IMG/VR virus record: IMGVR_UViG_3300020202_000044
Coordinates: 1-41,762 of that record
Length of the DNA stretch: 41,762 nucleotides
Strand: one strand, 5' to 3'
DNA from: a virus
Below, one piece after another: positions 1-7,416 of this stretch; position 1 is the stretch's first letter, and the number at the start of each line of letters is the position of its first letter. Position numbers and translations under genes: made by a program. Below the pieces are notes generated by a model. The model was not told the origin of the DNA. It searched no databases and saw nothing but the letters and a program-made list of their open reading frames with translations.

Positions 1-127
1 CGCCAAGAGAACGGGCGAAAAGGCTAGGGCCGCGTACCAGCGCTACAAGGATCCTCTCATCATCGGCACGGGCGCTGTCGTCGGCGGCATCCTTGGGTCC
101 ATCGTCCCTGGCATCGGTACTGTGGCG
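1..127. repeat. Left copy of 127-bp exact terminal repeat
   Basis: Bases 1-127 are identical to 41636-41762. The repeat lies inside one continuous reading frame, so joining the two copies restores an intact gene. This is what an assembler leaves when it walks round a circular or circularly permuted molecule; 127 is also a common largest k-mer setting, so I favour assembly overlap over a packaged terminal repeat. Confidence 0.95.
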
Positions 128-370
128 GGCGCTACCGCTGGTGCCTCTCTCGCTGGCGGAGCTGTTGGCGCTAACAAAGCACGCAAGCAGGAGCAGGCAA
201 CCAAGCAGGCTGAGAAGGAGTTTGACGCTCAGGCCGCAGGACTTGAGCAGGGCGGCTTGATGTCCGCCCTTCGCCGTCGCCGCCTCCAGCGCGGCGCTGG
301 CGAAGCTGTCGCCTCTTATGAGAGCGACTATTCGCGTCCTGGATTTGATGAGCAGGAGGTCGCGGCATGA
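2..370 (+). CDS. Glycine-zipper membrane-type virion protein, 3' part of a gene split by the contig ends
   Basis: The frame is open from the first base and continues the gene that starts at 41553; across the junction the protein is 150 residues. The N-terminus is very basic and is followed by a long glycine/alanine-rich hydrophobic segment (GAVVGGILGSIVPGIGTVAG, then AGASLAGGAVGA), the spacing of a glycine zipper that packs membrane helices. A charged, glutamine-rich C-terminus with an RRRR cluster follows. It sits between portal and scaffold genes, so a virion or ejection-pore role is plausible, but I do not recognise a named family. The stop codon overlaps the next ATG (ATGA), which implies translational coupling. 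A holin-like activity is an alternative. Confidence 0.85.
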   Translation, partial: AKRTGEKARAAYQRYKDPLIIGTGAVVGGILGSIVPGIGTVAGATAGASLAGGAVGANKARKQEQATKQAEKEFDAQAAGLEQGGLMSALRRRRLQRGAGEAVASYESDYSRPGFDEQEVAA

Positions 371-546
371 GCCTCGGTGACAGAGTTCGATCCAAGAAGG
401 GCATGAATCGCCAGCCGAAGAAGTCAGCGCCCGACTCTCCCCCCGCCCAGATCCAGGCTGCCGGCGACTATCTTCCCACCGTCGAGCAGGTGGCGAAGAA
501 GAAGGCCAAGCGATCCGGCAAGCCGATCTGGATGACGATCTCCTAG
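367..546 (+). CDS. Small basic protein between portal and scaffold genes
   Basis: A 59-residue protein whose ATG overlaps the upstream stop codon (ATGA). It is rich in lysine and arginine (RSKKG, QPKK, AKKKAKRSGK) and proline, with no cysteine and no membrane segment. Position in the head gene block and overlap with the glycine-zipper gene suggest co-translation and a head-assembly or DNA-contact role. No family recognised. Confidence 0.65.
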   Translation: MSLGDRVRSKKGMNRQPKKSAPDSPPAQIQAAGDYLPTVEQVAKKKAKRSGKPIWMTIS

Positions 547-618
547 TTCCATACGGGCGTCCCCTGCCCCCGATTAGAAAGTGCAGGGAAGCGGTCATGA
601 AGCGCGAAAGGAATCCAG

Positions 619-1443
619 ATGCCCGATGAAGTTGAGGGCGTGCAGGCTGAAGCTGAGGCTGTAGAACAGCAGGCTGCTTCGGAGGCCACCCAGACCAACG
701 AGGGCGCGACTCAGGGAGGCCCCACTTCGGCCCAGAACACTCCTTCCTGGAAGGTGGGCGATACCGTCTACACCGACCCGAATGAGATGTACAAGGGCTT
801 CGTGAAGTGGCAGGGCGACTACACCCGGAAGATGCAGGACCGGGCGGCCAAGGACAAGGAAACCACGACTCGCATGGGGCAGTATGAGAAGGTGGTTCAG
901 GCGGTCCTCTCGGACCCTCAGCTTGTCCAGCAGGTCAAGGCCCGCATCCAGGCCGGTCAGTCCCCCCAGCAGGCGGTTCAGCAAACCGTCCAGCAGGCGC
1001 AGCAGATCCCTCCCGAGTTTGCTGAGAAGCTGAGCTATCTGGAGGCCAAAGAGCAGGAGCGAGAGGAAACGGCGTCCCTTGAGTCTTTTGAGAAGTCGCA
1101 CAAGGATCTCACGGATCCCGAATGGGATCTGATGGGTGAATGGATCGACAGCAACGAAGACGCTCTCAAGGGTAAGGGCTGGAGCCCTTCCGACATCCTC
1201 GAGTACGCCTTTCTGAAGACGGTGCATCCGGCGCGTCTACAGAAGTCGGCGATGGCTGATCTGGCGGCCAAGCAGAAGGGTGAGGAAGCTGAGAACGGCA
1301 AGAAGTCCGCTTTTCTCGGCTCTCAGGCACCTACCGCTGGGGCTAAGCCGACCGGCCTTCCTGAAAGAAAGCGTGGAATGACCCCGGCTGAAGAGCGTGC
1401 GTGGGCCAAAAAGGTCTACGACGCTTCCAAGCCGAAGAAGTAA
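619..1443 (+). CDS. Capsid scaffolding protein
   Basis: A 274-residue protein directly upstream of the major capsid gene, the usual place for a podovirus scaffold. The first 45 residues are acidic and glutamine/alanine-rich. Residues about 65-150 are strongly helical and Gln-rich (QAVQQTVQQAQQ), likely coiled coil. The C-terminus is basic and ends KKVYDASKPKK, as expected for a scaffold that contacts the capsid protein through a basic tail. It would direct procapsid assembly in the cytoplasm and then leave the head. The start is the ATG with AAAGGA 6-7 bases upstream. The call rests on composition and gene order. Confidence 0.8.
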   Translation: MPDEVEGVQAEAEAVEQQAASEATQTNEGATQGGPTSAQNTPSWKVGDTVYTDPNEMYKGFVKWQGDYTRKMQDRAAKDKETTTRMGQYEKVVQAVLSDPQLVQQVKARIQAGQSPQQAVQQTVQQAQQIPPEFAEKLSYLEAKEQEREETASLESFEKSHKDLTDPEWDLMGEWIDSNEDALKGKGWSPSDILEYAFLKTVHPARLQKSAMADLAAKQKGEEAENGKKSAFLGSQAPTAGAKPTGLPERKRGMTPAEERAWAKKVYDASKPKK

Positions 1444-1462
1444 GACCTAGAAAGGGTCAAAC

Positions 1463-2410
1463 ATGGCTCTCCCGTTTACTTCTCAGGTTGAGGCTACGAC
1501 CCTCAACATGCTGGAGTCGGGATCGGAAGATAACGTCTACGACTCCGCCTCGCTGTGGTATCACCTCCGCGAGACGGGTCAGATCACGTACTCGGGCGGC
1601 TCCGAAATCCAGTCCTCGATCATGTATCAGAAGATCGCGGCTGCGGGGTCGTTTCAGGGTGCGGACGTTCTCTCGATCTCGCCCACGGACACCGACACGG
1701 CGGTTAAGCTGGCCTGGAAGCTCTACTACGGCAGCGTCGTCCTGACGGAGCATGACATCCTCCGCAACAGCGGCGACGAGGCCCGCGTGGACCTCATCCA
1801 GACCAAGACGAAGAACTGCGACCTGAAGCTGGCGGACCTGCTCTCGACGGACCTGTTCAGCACGAACGCTGACAGCGCGACGGGCATCACCGGCCTTCGG
1901 AACGTGGCTTCGACTTCGACCACGCTTCACAACATTCCGGTGGCGGATTTCGCTGGCTGGGTGGCTGACGTTGACGCCGCCACGTCCGCGATCACGCTGT
2001 CGGCCCTTGAACAGGGTCAGCTCGACGCGACCATCGCTTCGGATGGTCCGGACATGGGCGTGACCAACAAGGCGGTGTACAAGAAGGTGTGGGCGCTGCT
2101 CCAGGCGAACCAGCGCTTCGGCGGCGAGCAGACGGCTCGCGGCGGCTTCAAGTACATCATGCTCAACGACATCCCGATCTTCCACGACTCGCACTCTCCG
2201 GGCTCGGGTGCGGGGTCCGCGACCAACTGGCTGTGGTGGCTCAACTCGCGCCACATGAATCTGATCGTCCACAAGGACGTCAACTTCAAGGTGGAGCGGG
2301 TTCCGCGCCCCGCGACTCAGTGGATCCGGATCTGGCAGAAGTTCTTCGCCGGCAACGTGATCTTCCGGAACCGCCGTACGGTTTCGGCTTACTCGGTCCT
2401 GAAGCCCTAA
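1463..2410 (+). CDS. Major capsid protein
   Basis: A 315-residue protein between scaffold and decoration genes. It starts MALPFTSQVEATTLN and has the composition of HK97-fold capsid proteins: an early helix-rich part, then beta-rich segments (YIMLNDIPIFHDSHSPG near residues 235-250) and a C-terminal strand region ending NRRTVSAYSVLKP. Length fits the 300-350 residue capsid proteins of podoviruses. AGAAAGGG lies just upstream of the ATG and the following gene has a near-perfect Shine-Dalgarno site, consistent with high expression. I assign it by position, size and composition; no single signature residue proves it. Confidence 0.85.
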   Translation: MALPFTSQVEATTLNMLESGSEDNVYDSASLWYHLRETGQITYSGGSEIQSSIMYQKIAAAGSFQGADVLSISPTDTDTAVKLAWKLYYGSVVLTEHDILRNSGDEARVDLIQTKTKNCDLKLADLLSTDLFSTNADSATGITGLRNVASTSTTLHNIPVADFAGWVADVDAATSAITLSALEQGQLDATIASDGPDMGVTNKAVYKKVWALLQANQRFGGEQTARGGFKYIMLNDIPIFHDSHSPGSGAGSATNWLWWLNSRHMNLIVHKDVNFKVERVPRPATQWIRIWQKFFAGNVIFRNRRTVSAYSVLKP

Positions 2411-2428
2411 GAAAGGAGGAGAACGAAG

Positions 2429-3001
2429 ATGGCTAGTCCCGGACGTTCCGGCGTTCCCCTCATGTTCACCGATCTGGTGACTTCGACGGGCAACGCGACG
2501 GCGCTGTATCCGCTGGGTGCTGTGCGTATCGAGGAAAACGCTACCGCTGCCCTCGGCTGCGCCACCTTCCGCTACGTGAAGTTCGACAACGGCTCTGGCA
2601 ACGTCGCCGCCGCGGCTGGCGCGATGAGCTACGTGCGGTCTACGACCGCCACCTACAACTGGGACGTGACTTCCGACGTTTCGACGTCGGATTCCGGCTT
2701 GGCGAAGGGTGCGTTCTGCTCGATCCTCACGGATGCGTACTACGGCTGGATCCAGACCAAGGGGTATCGGTCGGATCTGAAGAAGACCACTGGCTCCGGT
2801 CACGCGTGGGTCAAGGGTGACTACCTGCACGCTTACGGCGCGGCGACCGATGACGGTCGCATCAGCCGCATCAAGCTGGCGGCCACCACGAAGGCCACGG
2901 GCGCGGAGCTGCGGGCGCTCCTTGAGCGTCATTGCGGCTACGCCGCCGCTGCCGTCTCCAGCACGACCGCCACGGGTGGCGGCTACCTGGAAATGGAGTG
3001 A
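2429..3001 (+). CDS. Head decoration / capsid-associated protein
   Basis: A 190-residue protein rich in Ala, Thr, Ser and Gly, 18 bases after the capsid gene with a strong ribosome site (AAAGGAGGAG). The start LYPLGAVRIEEN and the later FRYVKFDNGSGNVAAAAG resemble small proteins that follow the capsid gene in many phages and are thought to decorate the shell. The sequence looks beta-rich, with no cysteine cluster or membrane segment. Being exposed and Ser/Thr-rich, it is an obvious acceptor candidate for the two glycosyltransferase-like proteins encoded immediately downstream; that link is inference. Confidence 0.65.
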   Translation: MASPGRSGVPLMFTDLVTSTGNATALYPLGAVRIEENATAALGCATFRYVKFDNGSGNVAAAAGAMSYVRSTTATYNWDVTSDVSTSDSGLAKGAFCSILTDAYYGWIQTKGYRSDLKKTTGSGHAWVKGDYLHAYGAATDDGRISRIKLAATTKATGAELRALLERHCGYAAAAVSSTTATGGGYLEME

Positions 3002-3014
3002 TCTAGTGCATTTC

Positions 3015-3042
3015 GAGCCCTCCTCTGAAAAGGGGAGGGCTC
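3015..3042 (+). promoter_or_regulatory. Strong hairpin hiding the ribosome site of the first transferase gene
   Basis: GAGCCCTCCTC (3015-3025) pairs with GGGGAGGGCTC (3032-3042) around the loop TGAAAA: 11 pairs, one of them G-U. The right arm contains GGGGAGGG, the only Shine-Dalgarno-like sequence for the ATG at 3047. No U tract follows, so it is a poor intrinsic terminator. It may throttle translation of the transferase, and may also stabilise the capsid mRNA end or cause partial attenuation. Confidence 0.75.
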
Positions 3043-3046
3043 TGTA

Positions 3047-3814
3047 ATGCTCTACATCGTCAAGCCCTCTCTTCTCAAGGACCCTCGCATTCTGGCGCTG
3101 GTCAAGAAGAATGGGGACAACCCAGAGACGAATCTGGTGTCCACGGAGACGAGAGTGGATAGCTGGTACGCCGTCAGGAAGCGTCATCCAAATGAGCCCT
3201 GGAAGCACTCCAGGGAGCTTTACGGGAAGCATGACGGCGCTACCTTCCTGATTACCGGCTCAGGCCCTTCGGTAAAGACGCTCGGGAAGATCCCCAAAGA
3301 CTGGGTGGTGATGAGTATCAACCGCTCCGTCGTCGTCCCGGAGAGGGTCGATTACTGGTGCGCTTGCGATGTCGATGCCGTCTCCCAGGTGCGGCCCGCG
3401 CAAACCGTTACGCGCGTCTTTGGGATCCAGACATACGACCAGATGAAGGGCAAGCCCTTCTACGCGGTGGAGTTTAACGGCACCCCGCTTCGCTGGAAGC
3501 TCCCGGAAACGCGGCCTCTCTACTGGAATGAGACGACCCTTGGGTGGGTCATCCACCTCGCTATCCGTATGGGGGCCTCCAGAATCATCACTATCGGAAC
3601 GGAGTTGTCCGCCGCCGGTCAGTTTGACGGCTTTGTTCAGCCTGGGAAGTCAAGGGATTGGCAGTGTGCCCAGCATCTTGGAGTCCGAGACCGGATGCTC
3701 TCGATGTTCAGCCCCGTCGAAAAGCTCCAGTGGTATGAGCGCCCTTGCGAGATCCTAGATGCTTCTAACGGAGCCCTCCCCGTGGCGAAAGTGAGGCTTG
3801 CGGATGTCGTCTAA
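3047..3814 (+). CDS. DUF115/GT42-like glycosyltransferase, copy 1
   Basis: A 255-residue protein. After about 60 residues comes ATFLITGSGPSVKTL (residues 65-79), which has the GxGPSLK nucleotide-binding motif seen at the start of Campylobacter CstII-type sialyltransferases (GT42) and in DUF115/Maf proteins. It is followed by VVMSINRS (87-94; conserved Asn) and VDYWCACDVDA (101-111), then a helix-strand block TTLGWVIHLAIRMGASRIITIGTE, the counterpart of the GxxALGYKEIYLSGID segment of CstII. Families of this type move CMP-activated nonulosonic acids onto proteins or glycans. Its neighbours are the decoration protein upstream and a second transferase overlapping downstream. The start codon lies behind a hairpin. 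Substrate and acceptor are inferred, not shown. Confidence 0.65.
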   Translation: MLYIVKPSLLKDPRILALVKKNGDNPETNLVSTETRVDSWYAVRKRHPNEPWKHSRELYGKHDGATFLITGSGPSVKTLGKIPKDWVVMSINRSVVVPERVDYWCACDVDAVSQVRPAQTVTRVFGIQTYDQMKGKPFYAVEFNGTPLRWKLPETRPLYWNETTLGWVIHLAIRMGASRIITIGTELSAAGQFDGFVQPGKSRDWQCAQHLGVRDRMLSMFSPVEKLQWYERPCEILDASNGALPVAKVRLADVV

Positions 3815-4574
3815 TGCCTCCGCCAAGGGCCTCTACGGCACCCAGAAGGGCTCGCTTTGCTTCATCATTGGCCGCGGCCCGTCCCTCAAGAATGCGGTGC
3901 GGCATTTCGGCTCCGGGCAGAAATACCCCCACGTCTTCACCATCGCCATCAACAAGGCGATTGAGGAGGTCCCCGCCGATTACTGGTTCTGGATGGATCT
4001 GGACGCCTACCAGGGGTCGAAGGACCATCCCAACGCCAAGAACGCCATCAAGTGCGGCGTAGATCGCTGGGCCTCAGAGTACGAGCCTGATGTCTACACC
4101 TGGGAACGCGCCGGCGCTCCCGGAGTCATCGGGCACAAGGGGCGTAGCCAGTTCGCCAAGGACGTATTCGAGGATGGGAAGCTCGCCTGGAATGGCGTCT
4201 CCGCCATCGGTTCCGCTTCCCTCGCCTGGCATCTGGGCTGCTTCCGCATGGTCTTCGTAGGCTGCGAGAACAAGGACACCAACGGCTACATCGATAAGAG
4301 AGAGAAGGAAGACCCCTCTAGGAACTGGAGGGAAATCTACGGATTCACTTTCGCTCGCGTAGCGGAGGCGCTCAAGAACCGCGCCTACTGGATGCACCCC
4401 AAGATCATGATGGCGGACGCCTCCCATACGGGGGTCGAGTACGGCGATCTCGCGCTTCCGAAGACGACCATCCCGAAAGAGCTGGAGATGGTGGAGGGCT
4501 TCTACAAGGCCCTGGGGAGAGGGGAAATCAACCCGGATCAGAAGATCCTTAATCGTGGAAGGATCCTGACGTGA
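3804..4574 (+). CDS. DUF115/GT42-like glycosyltransferase, copy 2
   Basis: A 256-residue protein starting at ATG 3804, inside the end of copy 1 in another frame. LCFIIGRGPSLKN (18-30) is a closer match to the GNGPSLK motif of CstII than copy 1. TIAINKAIEEVPADYWFWMDLDAY (47-69) repeats the Asn and Asp-x-Asp positions of copy 1, and a GVSAIGSASLAWHLG helix runs into the strand FRMVFVGCENKD. The two copies share architecture but little sequence, so they are old paralogues or separate acquisitions, perhaps with different linkages or acceptors. A motility accessory factor-like transferase is the nearest known analogy. Alternative: a non-sugar transferase on the same Rossmann-like fold. Confidence 0.65.
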   Translation: MSSNASAKGLYGTQKGSLCFIIGRGPSLKNAVRHFGSGQKYPHVFTIAINKAIEEVPADYWFWMDLDAYQGSKDHPNAKNAIKCGVDRWASEYEPDVYTWERAGAPGVIGHKGRSQFAKDVFEDGKLAWNGVSAIGSASLAWHLGCFRMVFVGCENKDTNGYIDKREKEDPSRNWREIYGFTFARVAEALKNRAYWMHPKIMMADASHTGVEYGDLALPKTTIPKELEMVEGFYKALGRGEINPDQKILNRGRILT

Positions 4575-4587
4575 GGGAGGGCTTCTA

Positions 4588-5442
4588 ATGGCGACCCTAT
4601 CCGCCCTGCGTCTTGACCTTCAGAGGCGGTTCCAGGACAAGAACGGCGGGGCTCTCTCCACCGTCCCGGCGAACCTCTACATCAACATGGCGTGCGAGGA
4701 CTTCGTTAACGACGTCCAGCCGATGAGCCGGGAGTACGGCTTCTACATCACGGCCTACCAGTTCCGCTACGACCTCCCCACCGACTACATCCATTCCAGG
4801 GCGATGATGTGGTATCAGCAGGGGACGGCCGGGGAACTGCCCTACCTGTCTCCTCAGGAGTTCAAGGCTCACGGCTTCCTCGATAAGCGCATCGTTCAGG
4901 CGACCCCGGAAGCCTACACGATCATCGACAATGATCTGTACCTTGGCCCCGCTCCGTCTACGACCAGCAACACGTCAACCACTTCCGCCTCGATGACGGC
5001 CCTTACGTCGTCCGTCACCGTCACGGACTCTACGAAGTTCCACTCCCCCGCCGGGGTTATCTTGATCGAAAGCGAGCAGATCGCCCATCAGTCGAATACG
5101 TCTTCCACCAACACGCTGGGCCTTCTTCTCCGCGGGCAGGGCGGTACGACCGCCGCTTCCCACGCTAACCCGTCTACAGCCAAGCGCCTCGATCTCATTA
5201 TGACCTACGCCTACGCCCATACTTACATGACGTCCGATACCCAATCCCCAGAGTTCTCTGGCCGCTACCATCGCCTGATCGTCCTCCTGGCGCTCCACTA
5301 CGCCCTCAAGCAGTTCGGCATGGAGGATGAAGCCGCGAACGCTTGGGAGCAGTACAACTCCCAAAAGATCAACGCGAAGAGGGAGTTCCGGAGGCAGGTG
5401 CGCGACATCTCCAACCGGAGAGTCCGCGCCTCGTATAGCTGA
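4588..5442 (+). CDS. Head-tail adaptor (tail tubular protein A-like)
   Basis: A 284-residue protein beginning LSALRLDLQRRFQDKNGGAL, followed by YINMACEDFVNDVQPMSREYG, a helix pattern common to connector proteins that dock under the portal. The middle (about 125-205) is Thr/Ser-rich and beta-like and looks like an inserted domain. The last 70 residues return to helix (HRLIVLLALHYALKQFGMEDEAANAWEQY). It sits where T7-like phages have tail tubular protein A. GAGGGAGG precedes the ATG, and the stop overlaps the next start (TGATG). The role is inferred from order and fold pattern. Confidence 0.7.
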   Translation: MATLSALRLDLQRRFQDKNGGALSTVPANLYINMACEDFVNDVQPMSREYGFYITAYQFRYDLPTDYIHSRAMMWYQQGTAGELPYLSPQEFKAHGFLDKRIVQATPEAYTIIDNDLYLGPAPSTTSNTSTTSASMTALTSSVTVTDSTKFHSPAGVILIESEQIAHQSNTSSTNTLGLLLRGQGGTTAASHANPSTAKRLDLIMTYAYAHTYMTSDTQSPEFSGRYHRLIVLLALHYALKQFGMEDEAANAWEQYNSQKINAKREFRRQVRDISNRRVRASYS

Positions 5443-6902
5443 TGCCTCCGCCCAACCTAAAGAAGCAGTTCTCGGAGTACATCATCAAGTCGCCTGATGG
5501 CGGCCTCTTCACGAAGAAGCCCGCGCACGCCATCGACGACAGCCAGAGCCCGGACGCGCAGAACTTCGACCCTTCGGAAGTCGGCAGGATCAAGAAGAGG
5601 CTGGGCCATATCAAGTTCACCGGCGCGGCTAAGGTGTCCCCAACTGGGACCTTCGTAAGCGGCCTCTTCGCTGGCGCTACGTCAGGGGGCACCTCTTACG
5701 TCCTGGCCGCGGAGGGGACGACCGTACAGGACATAACGAACGGCTCCTGGAATACCCCGATCACCGGCCTAACCATCACCGTTGACACCCCCGTTGATAT
5801 CGGGATGTTCAACGACAAGATGATTATCTGCAATCAGGGGGGAGGCCCTCGCTATACGACGGACGGCTCTACTTCTACCGCCCTTGCCGGCTCCCCTCCC
5901 GCCAACTCCAGGTACATGATGGTTCACCGGAACCGGGTCTTCCTGGCTCCGGGGACCTCGAGCGTTGTGACCCATTCCGCCCTCCTGGATGAATCCGATT
6001 ACACGACCGTAGACAACGCGGGATCTCTCACCTTCAGCAAGGGTGACGGGATGGTGGTCAACGGGATGTGTTCCGGCCAGGACTTTGCCATCATCAGCAA
6101 AGTGTCTCCCGCCAGCGGAGGCAAGGACGGAAAGCTGTACATCCTCTACGGCTCCTCCCCTTTCGACTGGACGGTTAGGAAGATCGCGGACGTGGGCGCG
6201 ATCTCCCATAAGGCGATGATCGCCTACGACAACTTCGTGGCTATCGCTACCCATCGAGGCATCGTAGCGGTCCAGGGGAAGTACCCATTCAAGCTGTCCG
6301 AAAGCATTGACCCGGATTGGACGGCCATCCCCAACAAGGGGACCGTCACCGCCGGGCGCTACATGACGAAGCTCTATTTCTCGTACCCGGCGAGCGGCAG
6401 CGCCAACAACCGGGAATTCGTCCTCGACGTCGAGCATGGGAAGTGGGCCAGAAACACGGGAAAGACGCCTCGCTACTACGCCAACCATCCTGACGGAAGG
6501 CTCCTCTTCGGAACCAGCGGGACCTCCATCCTCGTCTGGGAAGCCGAGAGTGGCGCGAACGATGACGGATCCGCCATCGACTTCCACTATGACACCCCGG
6601 ACATGTTCTTTGATACCCAGTGGAGCCCGTCCCAGGTGGTCGCGGCCTACATCCAGGCCAAGACTACCCCTTCAGCCACTATTACAGTCACTCATTACGT
6701 GGACGGGACAGCGGACGCCTTCTCTGATACAATGGCGGTAGCGACGGAAGGCCCTGTCAAGAAGTTGAAGGGTTTCCTGGAGACGAGAGGGACCATGCAT
6801 CGGCTGCGTCTTCGTGACAACTCCACCAACGGTCAGACTGAAATCTACTCTATCAAGGTGGAGGCTCGCCCGTTTGCCGATGGCACCCAGATTTCGAGGT
6901 AG
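5442..6902 (+). CDS. Tail nozzle / tail tubular protein B-like
   Basis: A 486-residue protein. The N-terminus has SPDAQNFDPSEVGRIKKR, a pattern typical of podovirus tail proteins that describe a sparse list of fixed points before a repetitive beta structure. The rest is beta-rich with repeated short strands (MIICNQGGGPRYTTDG, HRNRVFLAPGTSS, GRLLFGTSGTSILVWEAESG), consistent with a propeller-like nozzle that closes the tail. Shorter than T7 gp12 (about 790). Starts one base into the previous stop codon, so it is probably made in fixed ratio with the adaptor. Confidence 0.65.
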   Translation: MPPPNLKKQFSEYIIKSPDGGLFTKKPAHAIDDSQSPDAQNFDPSEVGRIKKRLGHIKFTGAAKVSPTGTFVSGLFAGATSGGTSYVLAAEGTTVQDITNGSWNTPITGLTITVDTPVDIGMFNDKMIICNQGGGPRYTTDGSTSTALAGSPPANSRYMMVHRNRVFLAPGTSSVVTHSALLDESDYTTVDNAGSLTFSKGDGMVVNGMCSGQDFAIISKVSPASGGKDGKLYILYGSSPFDWTVRKIADVGAISHKAMIAYDNFVAIATHRGIVAVQGKYPFKLSESIDPDWTAIPNKGTVTAGRYMTKLYFSYPASGSANNREFVLDVEHGKWARNTGKTPRYYANHPDGRLLFGTSGTSILVWEAESGANDDGSAIDFHYDTPDMFFDTQWSPSQVVAAYIQAKTTPSATITVTHYVDGTADAFSDTMAVATEGPVKKLKGFLETRGTMHRLRLRDNSTNGQTEIYSIKVEARPFADGTQISR

Positions 6903-6904
6903 AC

Positions 6905-7402
6905 ATGGTTAACATCCTAGGCGGTCTTGGCGGACTTCTTGGGGGATACTTCCAGAACAAGGCTAATCGACGCGCTGGAAGTTTCGAGAAGAAGAAAGCT
7001 CACTTCGGACTGTCTCAGGCCATCCGCAATCGCAGGATGACTGAGTACAACGCCCGCCTGGGGGAGCGCATGGCGGAGGAGCGGGCCGCCGATGCTGGCA
7101 CTTACGACCCCTCGGAGCCGATGAACGTGGGCGTCCAGGCCGTTAACCGCGTGAAGACTCAGAACCAGGCGGCTATTGAAGGGGCGAGAGAGAATGAGGC
7201 CCTAGCCCATTCCGCTCTCTCCAATCTGCGCCGGCAGATCCGAGATCAGCGACACAACTACTACGCGAATCAGGCCGTCAACCTGCTCGGAATGGGCCTG
7301 GGGGCTTACCAGATGATGCCGTCTACTCCCAATCTGGGGGCGCAGGTTGGAACGATGCCGGCAGCTACTAACTGGTCGGGCCTTGGAGCCCTCGGACTCT
7401 AA
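6905..7402 (+). CDS. Internal virion / ejection protein, small
   Basis: A 165-residue protein that starts with a short glycine-rich hydrophobic segment (ILGGLGGLLGGYFQNK). A long charged helix follows (residues 18-120, many Arg, Glu, Gln), then a small Gly/Ala/Met-rich tail. An amphipathic start plus a long helical body next to two larger Gln-rich proteins is the usual make-up of the internal core proteins that podoviruses eject into the cell envelope. No catalytic motif. It begins two bases after the nozzle stop codon. Confidence 0.6.
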   Translation: MVNILGGLGGLLGGYFQNKANRRAGSFEKKKAHFGLSQAIRNRRMTEYNARLGERMAEERAADAGTYDPSEPMNVGVQAVNRVKTQNQAAIEGARENEALAHSALSNLRRQIRDQRHNYYANQAVNLLGMGLGAYQMMPSTPNLGAQVGTMPAATNWSGLGALGL

Positions 7403-7416
7403 CTAGAAGGTGCAAG

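Noticed and set aside
562-588. CCCTGC/GCAGGG inverted repeat before the scaffold gene
   Set aside because: Only six pairs with a 15-base loop and no U run; not enough to call a terminator or regulator.
1457-3232. Minus-strand open frame of 591 codons opposite the capsid genes
   Set aside because: It is a mirror frame of highly biased plus-strand codons (Arg/Val/His-rich), with no ribosome site and no domain; the capsid and decoration genes explain the region.
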